Part shown: piece after piece, positions 6,937 to 9,745 of the stretch
Layout of the letters: the number at the start of each line of letters is the position of its first letter
Position numbering within the stretch: position 1 is the first letter of the stretch
DNA from: Geobacteraceae bacterium
GTDB taxonomy: Bacteria > Desulfobacterota > Desulfuromonadia > Geobacterales > Geobacteraceae
Reading direction: 5' to 3'
NCBI GenBank assembly: GCA_012797715.1
Contig: JAAZOO010000268.1
Location: 1 to 9,745, forward strand
DNA length: 9,745 nucleotides
The notes under the pieces: model-generated
Told to the model about the DNA's origin: nothing
What the model saw: only the letters and a program-made list of their open reading frames with translations
Databases searched by the model: none
Program-made: the position numbers and the translations under genes

Positions 6937-7043
6937 AGTTCCTGTATCCACCCTGCACTGACTTTTAATTTCTCTGGGGACTCCCCGCGACTCCCAATTC
7001 GCGCCTGTGCACGCCAACCATGGCGACAGGCGTTGCATACCGG
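6937..7043 (-). promoter_or_regulatory. 107-bp spacer before ptsH with a strong stem-loop
   Basis: Other junctions in this operon are 3-4 bp gaps or short overlaps, so this spacer stands out. It contains CGCCTGT (7002-7008) paired with ACAGGCG (7026-7032), and inside it CGCCA (7012-7016) paired with TGGCG (7021-7025). Together these form a 12-bp stem with a 4-nt loop and a 3-nt bulge at 7009-7011. A second small hairpin, GGGG-ACT-CCCC, lies at 6976-6986. No U-tract follows the large stem on the minus strand, so it does not look like a plain terminator. It could be an RNA processing, attenuation or stability element, or mark an internal promoter region; that is inference. Confidence 0.55.
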
Positions 7044-7436
7044 CTATTTGAGGTACTCTCCCGCAACGGATATGCTTTCCTGCGCACACCTCTTTACAAT
7101 CGACGCCAGCTCCGCAACACCGAACCGCTCCCGTTCCGAAGCGAATTTGATCACCATGGGCAGATTGACCCCGGTCAGCACCTCAACTTCGCCTTCCTTC
7201 AGAAAAGAGATGCACATGTTCGAGGGGGTCCCGCCGAACATGTCGGTCATGATGATAACCCCTTCATCCGCAACCTTGTCGATGGCGGCCCGGATGCTCT
7301 CCCGAATCTGGTCCACGGAGTCACCGGAACCGATACCGACAGCCTCCGATTTTTCGATGGGGCCGACAATCATCTCAGCTGCCGCGAGCAACTCCCGCGC
7401 CAGCCCCGCATGAGCGACGACAAGCAAACCAACCAT
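7044..7436 (-). CDS. PTS EIIA component, mannose/fructose family, single domain
   Basis: The 130-residue protein begins MVGLLVVAHAGLARELL. His9 matches the phosphorylated histidine of the EIIA-Man fold, and MTDMFGGTPSNM (about residues 63-74) is the other family hallmark. It should accept phosphate from HPr-His15. It is a stand-alone domain: the EIIB, EIIC and EIID partners that normally use it for sugar uptake are not in this window, so a regulatory role is likelier than transport (inference). The ATG at 7436 follows the rapZ stop by 3 bp and has AAGGGA about 6 nt upstream. Together with the unrelated EIIA-Ntr-like protein upstream, it gives this cluster two different EIIA outputs. Confidence 0.92.
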   Translation of the reverse strand: MVGLLVVAHAGLARELLAAAEMIVGPIEKSEAVGIGSGDSVDQIRESIRAAIDKVADEGVIIMTDMFGGTPSNMCISFLKEGEVEVLTGVNLPMVIKFASERERFGVAELASIVKRCAQESISVAGEYLK

Positions 7437-7439
7437 ATT

Positions 7440-8297
7440 CTATCCCTTCCCGATATCGCGATGGGTAACCTTCACGATGACGTTTTTCCCTGCAAAAAAA
7501 GCCCTGAGCTCCTCGGTTACGGCAACGGAACGATGCTTGCCCCCGGTGCAACCGGTAGAAATGGTCAGATACGACTTTCCCTCCCGCCGGTATCCGGGGA
7601 TCAGGAACTCCAGCATGTCCGTGAATTTCTCAAGGAAGCGGCGTGTCTCCTCCTTCTTCAGAACGAACTGGCGCACCAGGGGATCGAGCCCCGAAAATTC
7701 CCGGAGTTCCCACACAAAGTAGGGGTTCGGCAGAAACCTGACATCAATGACCAGATCCGACTCCAAGGGAATTCCATAGCGATAGCCGAAGGACTGCAGA
7801 TGCACCGTCATGTCCCGCGGCTCACCCGTCCCCTTGACAAATGATAGGACTGCATCCTTGAGCTGGTGAACGTTGAACTCGGAAGTGTCGATGATCTTGG
7901 TGGCCATTCGCCGCAGACCCGCAAGCTGCTCCCTTTCGTACCGAATCCCCTCGGGCACCGAGCCACCCTCCGAAACGGGATGGCGACGGCGCGTCTCGGA
8001 GAAACGTCTGATGAGCACCTCGTCCGATGCGTCGAAGAAGATGATTTCAACCGTGTGCCCGGCTTCCCGAACCCACTGCAGGACCTTCTCATACCCCTCC
8101 AGAGACTCCAGATCCCGGATGTCCATCACCAGAGCAACGGCCCTTGCCCGGTCTTTCGACCGTTCCACCAGATCAACAAAGGTGGGAATCAGACTCACCG
8201 GCAGGTTATCGATACAAAAGAAACCCTCGTCTTCAAGAACCCGCACTCCGGTTGACTTGCCGGACCCGGAAAGTCCGGTGATGCTGACGATTCGCAT
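7440..8297 (-). CDS. rapZ: RapZ/YvcJ-family nucleotide-binding protein
   Basis: The 285-residue protein has an N-terminal P-loop GLSGSGKST (residues 8-16) in the family context MRIVSITGLSGSGKS, then FFCIDNLP (26-33), a DIRD segment at 59-62 and TRRRHP at 102-107. The C-terminal domain has the family blocks SFGYRYGIP, DVRFLPNPYF and TGCTGGKHRSVAVTE (about 248-262). In Escherichia coli RapZ is an RNase E adaptor controlling the small RNA GlmZ and hence GlmS. In Bacillus YvcJ binds and hydrolyses nucleotides. Which activity applies here is not known, and no GlmY/GlmZ-like RNA is recognisable in the window. The ATG at 8297 has GGTGGAG about 7 nt upstream. The gene lies 4 bp after hprK and 3 bp before the mannose-type EIIA, so it is co-transcribed with the PTS genes. 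Confidence 0.96.
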   Translation of the reverse strand: MRIVSITGLSGSGKSTGVRVLEDEGFFCIDNLPVSLIPTFVDLVERSKDRARAVALVMDIRDLESLEGYEKVLQWVREAGHTVEIIFFDASDEVLIRRFSETRRRHPVSEGGSVPEGIRYEREQLAGLRRMATKIIDTSEFNVHQLKDAVLSFVKGTGEPRDMTVHLQSFGYRYGIPLESDLVIDVRFLPNPYFVWELREFSGLDPLVRQFVLKKEETRRFLEKFTDMLEFLIPGYRREGKSYLTISTGCTGGKHRSVAVTEELRAFFAGKNVIVKVTHRDIGKG

Positions 8298-8301
8298 CTC
8301 C

Positions 8302-9261
8302 CTACTCCACCTCTTTCAAGAGCGCACGCGACTCCATGCGTGCCAGAAGGTTTTCATGAAACTCCCGAGTCGAGTTGTACCCCATCCCCTTGAGGAGAAA
8401 ATTCCGGGCCGCGACTTCGATGATTGACGTCAAGTTCCGGCCATAGCGCACGGGTATCTTCAGATAGTTCAGGTCCACGTCGAGGATCGTATACACCTGT
8501 TCATCGATGCCCAGCCGATCGTATTCCTGGTCCGGAGCCCATTCCACCAACTCGATGACCAGGTTGATTATCTTCTTTTCACGGATCGCGGAGACCCCGA
8601 AAAGGTCTTTGATGTTGATTATTCCGAGTCCTCGGACCTCCATGCGGAACTGAAGCGACTCGGCTGCGCTTCCCACCAGGGCCGAAGGCATCTTTTTCCG
8701 GATATGGACAACATCATCCGCCACCAGCCGATGTCCGCGGATTACCAGGTCAAGGGCACATTCGCTCTTTCCGATGCCGCTCTTGCCGAGCAGCAGTACC
8801 CCGACGCCGTATACATCCACCAGGACGCCATGGAGATGGGTAACGGGGAGAAGCCTGTCTTCAAGGTATTTCGTGACGAGGGAGATGAAGGTCGAAGAAA
8901 GGTGGGGCGTTCTCAGGAGCGGAATCCCGCCCTTCTCGGCAGCCGACAGAAGAGTCGCCGGCGGCTCAAGGTCCATCGTGACGATAAAACAGGTTATGGG
9001 GAAGGCGCATAAGGTGGCAATGTGGGCTGCTGCCGTTTCTGCGGGCAAGTGCCGCAGGTACGATATCTCTGTATTGCCGAGAATCTGGACCCGATCCGCA
9101 TGAAGATGTTCGGTGTATCCGGTAAGCGCAAGGCCGGGTTTCTGGATGCGCGGCGTCGTAATCCTGTTGGACAGCCCCCCCCGCCCCGAGAGCAGAACCA
9201 GTTCCAGACCATATTCCGTGTCTTGGAGGAGGTCTTCGATGGAAAGGCTGTGTGTCGTCAC
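8302..9261 (-). CDS. hprK: HPr kinase/phosphorylase
   Basis: HprK phosphorylates HPr on Ser46 with ATP or pyrophosphate and also removes that phosphate, linking metabolic state to PTS activity. The 319-residue product has an N-terminal domain of about 130 residues. The catalytic domain follows, with LHGVLVDVYGVGVLL (His144) and the P-loop LGKSGIGKSE (159-167). RGHRLVADD (Asp182/183) and the family signature EVRGLGIINI plus FGVSAIRE (208-228) come next. All functional landmarks are present. The start is GTG at 9261, overlapping the upstream ptsN-like stop as GTGA, with AGGA about 9 nt upstream; the next in-frame ATG (residue 96) would delete most of the N-terminal domain. HPr with Ser46 is encoded three genes downstream, so substrate and enzyme are in one operon. 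Confidence 0.97.
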   Translation of the reverse strand: MTTHSLSIEDLLQDTEYGLELVLLSGRGGLSNRITTPRIQKPGLALTGYTEHLHADRVQILGNTEISYLRHLPAETAAAHIATLCAFPITCFIVTMDLEPPATLLSAAEKGGIPLLRTPHLSSTFISLVTKYLEDRLLPVTHLHGVLVDVYGVGVLLLGKSGIGKSECALDLVIRGHRLVADDVVHIRKKMPSALVGSAAESLQFRMEVRGLGIINIKDLFGVSAIREKKIINLVIELVEWAPDQEYDRLGIDEQVYTILDVDLNYLKIPVRYGRNLTSIIEVAARNFLLKGMGYNSTREFHENLLARMESRALLKEVE

Positions 9262-9719
9262 AGAAGGCTGTCCTGTTCCTCTATGCAGGCATACATGTCG
9301 GCCGGATCTTCAGCCGCCAGGAGCCTGCCGCAAAGCGCCCGATCCTTCGCCAGACGGCAAATCCGGGCCAAAAGGGTCAGGTAAACATCTAGGGAATTCG
9401 AGCCCGAAACAAGGAGAAAAAACAGAGAGACCGGCTTGCCGTCAAGGGCGTCATAGGCAATGCCGGTCGTACTTCGTCCAAATACGAGAATCGGTTTCTC
9501 TACCCGCGGAGTCTTGGCATGGGGGATCGCGATACCTCCGCCGATACCCGTGCTGCCGAGCCGCTCCCTCTCCAAGAGAAGCCGGAGAATATCCTCTCCG
9601 TCCAGATCCCGATACCGTTCAAGCAGCTTTCCGGTCAGCTCCCGGAGCGCCCCCTCCTTTGTCAGGGAAGAAAGGTCGGGAACGATATCAAGGGGATGAA
9701 AGAAATCACTGATTCTCAT
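9258..9719 (-). CDS. ptsN: PTS EIIA, fructose/nitrogen-regulatory (PtsN-like) family
   Basis: The 153-residue single-domain protein has the EIIA-Ntr/fructose signature RERLGSTGIGGGIAIPHAK (51-69), with phospho-acceptor His67. The later VSLFFLLVSGSNSLDVYLTLLARI segment is also typical. It should receive phosphate from HPr and act as a regulator of other proteins rather than in sugar uptake, because no EIIB or EIIC is linked. The symbol is given by family similarity; a fructose-type EIIA cannot be fully excluded. The start is the ATG at 9719. GGAG lies only about 2 nt upstream, which is tight, and a possible upstream gene ends with a TGA overlapping this ATG, so translational coupling is plausible. 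Its own stop overlaps the GTG start of hprK by 4 bp. It is the most upstream complete gene of the PTS operon in the window. Confidence 0.93.
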   Translation of the reverse strand: MRISDFFHPLDIVPDLSSLTKEGALRELTGKLLERYRDLDGEDILRLLLERERLGSTGIGGGIAIPHAKTPRVEKPILVFGRSTTGIAYDALDGKPVSLFFLLVSGSNSLDVYLTLLARICRLAKDRALCGRLLAAEDPADMYACIEEQDSLL

Positions 9720-9745
9720 CGCTCCGTGGGGCGCTGTTCCGCACG
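9716..9745 (-). CDS. Possible 3' end of an upstream gene overlapping ptsN (ATGA)
   Basis: In the frame whose TGA overlaps the ptsN ATG (stop at 9716-9718), the visible codons read RAEQRPTER then stop, open to the window edge. An ATGA overlap is common in tightly packed operons, and in related genomes I would expect a ribosome hibernation factor gene (hpf/raiA) here. Nine residues are too few to identify a family. The other two upstream frames are not excluded. Confidence 0.3.
   Translation of the reverse strand, partial: RAEQRPTER

Noticed and set aside
6937..7089. N-terminal extension of HPr to a start at 7089
   Set aside because: It would run through the intergenic hairpin and into the EIIA gene; HPr numbering with His15 and Ser46 fits the ATG at 6936 exactly.
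7020..7844. 274-codon rightward open frame opposite the EIIA-Man and rapZ genes
   Set aside because: It spans two well-supported leftward genes and their junction, and has no family features.

Overview
The window looks like chromosomal core DNA from a GC-rich, Gram-negative, delta-proteobacterium-type organism. My best guess is a relative of Geobacter (Desulfuromonadia/Geobacterales). The basis is the gene set and order (EIIA-Ntr, hprK, rapZ, mannose-type EIIA, HPr, enzyme I, metK) and the presence of HPr kinase together with RapZ. This is recognition from memory, not a database match. I see no mobile elements, tRNA, rRNA or CRISPR arrays. There is no gene-free stretch over 300 bp.

Left part (1-2125). 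The N-terminal part of a nitronate monooxygenase-like flavoprotein reads leftward off the window edge. A 177-bp divergent gap with repeated GAACCGT elements separates it from a rightward two-component operon. That operon encodes a small membrane histidine kinase without an obvious HAMP or large sensor domain, and an OmpR/PhoB-type response regulator. The two genes overlap by ATGA.

Middle part (2091-4925), all leftward. A minimal-nucleotidyltransferase protein is followed 4 bp later by an endonuclease III/MagIII-like DNA glycosylase. The end of the glycosylase gene overlaps the end of the response-regulator gene convergently. Upstream of this pair lies metK (S-adenosylmethionine synthetase), with a near-consensus sigma-70 promoter (TTGACA-17-TACGAT) and a clear hairpin terminator.

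Right part (4926-9745), leftward. This is a tightly packed regulatory phosphotransferase operon: ptsN-like EIIA, hprK (GTG start), rapZ, a single-domain mannose-family EIIA, ptsH and ptsI. No EIIB or EIIC sugar permease is present. HPr keeps both His15 (the enzyme I target) and Ser46 (the HPr kinase target). The cluster can therefore encode a full sensory circuit: PEP to EI to HPr-His to two unrelated EIIA outputs, with HprK able to gate it through HPr-Ser, and RapZ as a further regulator. Most junctions are 3-4 bp gaps or overlaps. The exception is a 107-bp gap before ptsH that holds a strong stem-loop.

I do not see a clearly undescribed system. The best candidates for a second look are the permease-less dual-EIIA PTS, the hairpin before ptsH, the coupled nucleotidyltransferase/glycosylase pair, and the repeats upstream of the two-component operon.
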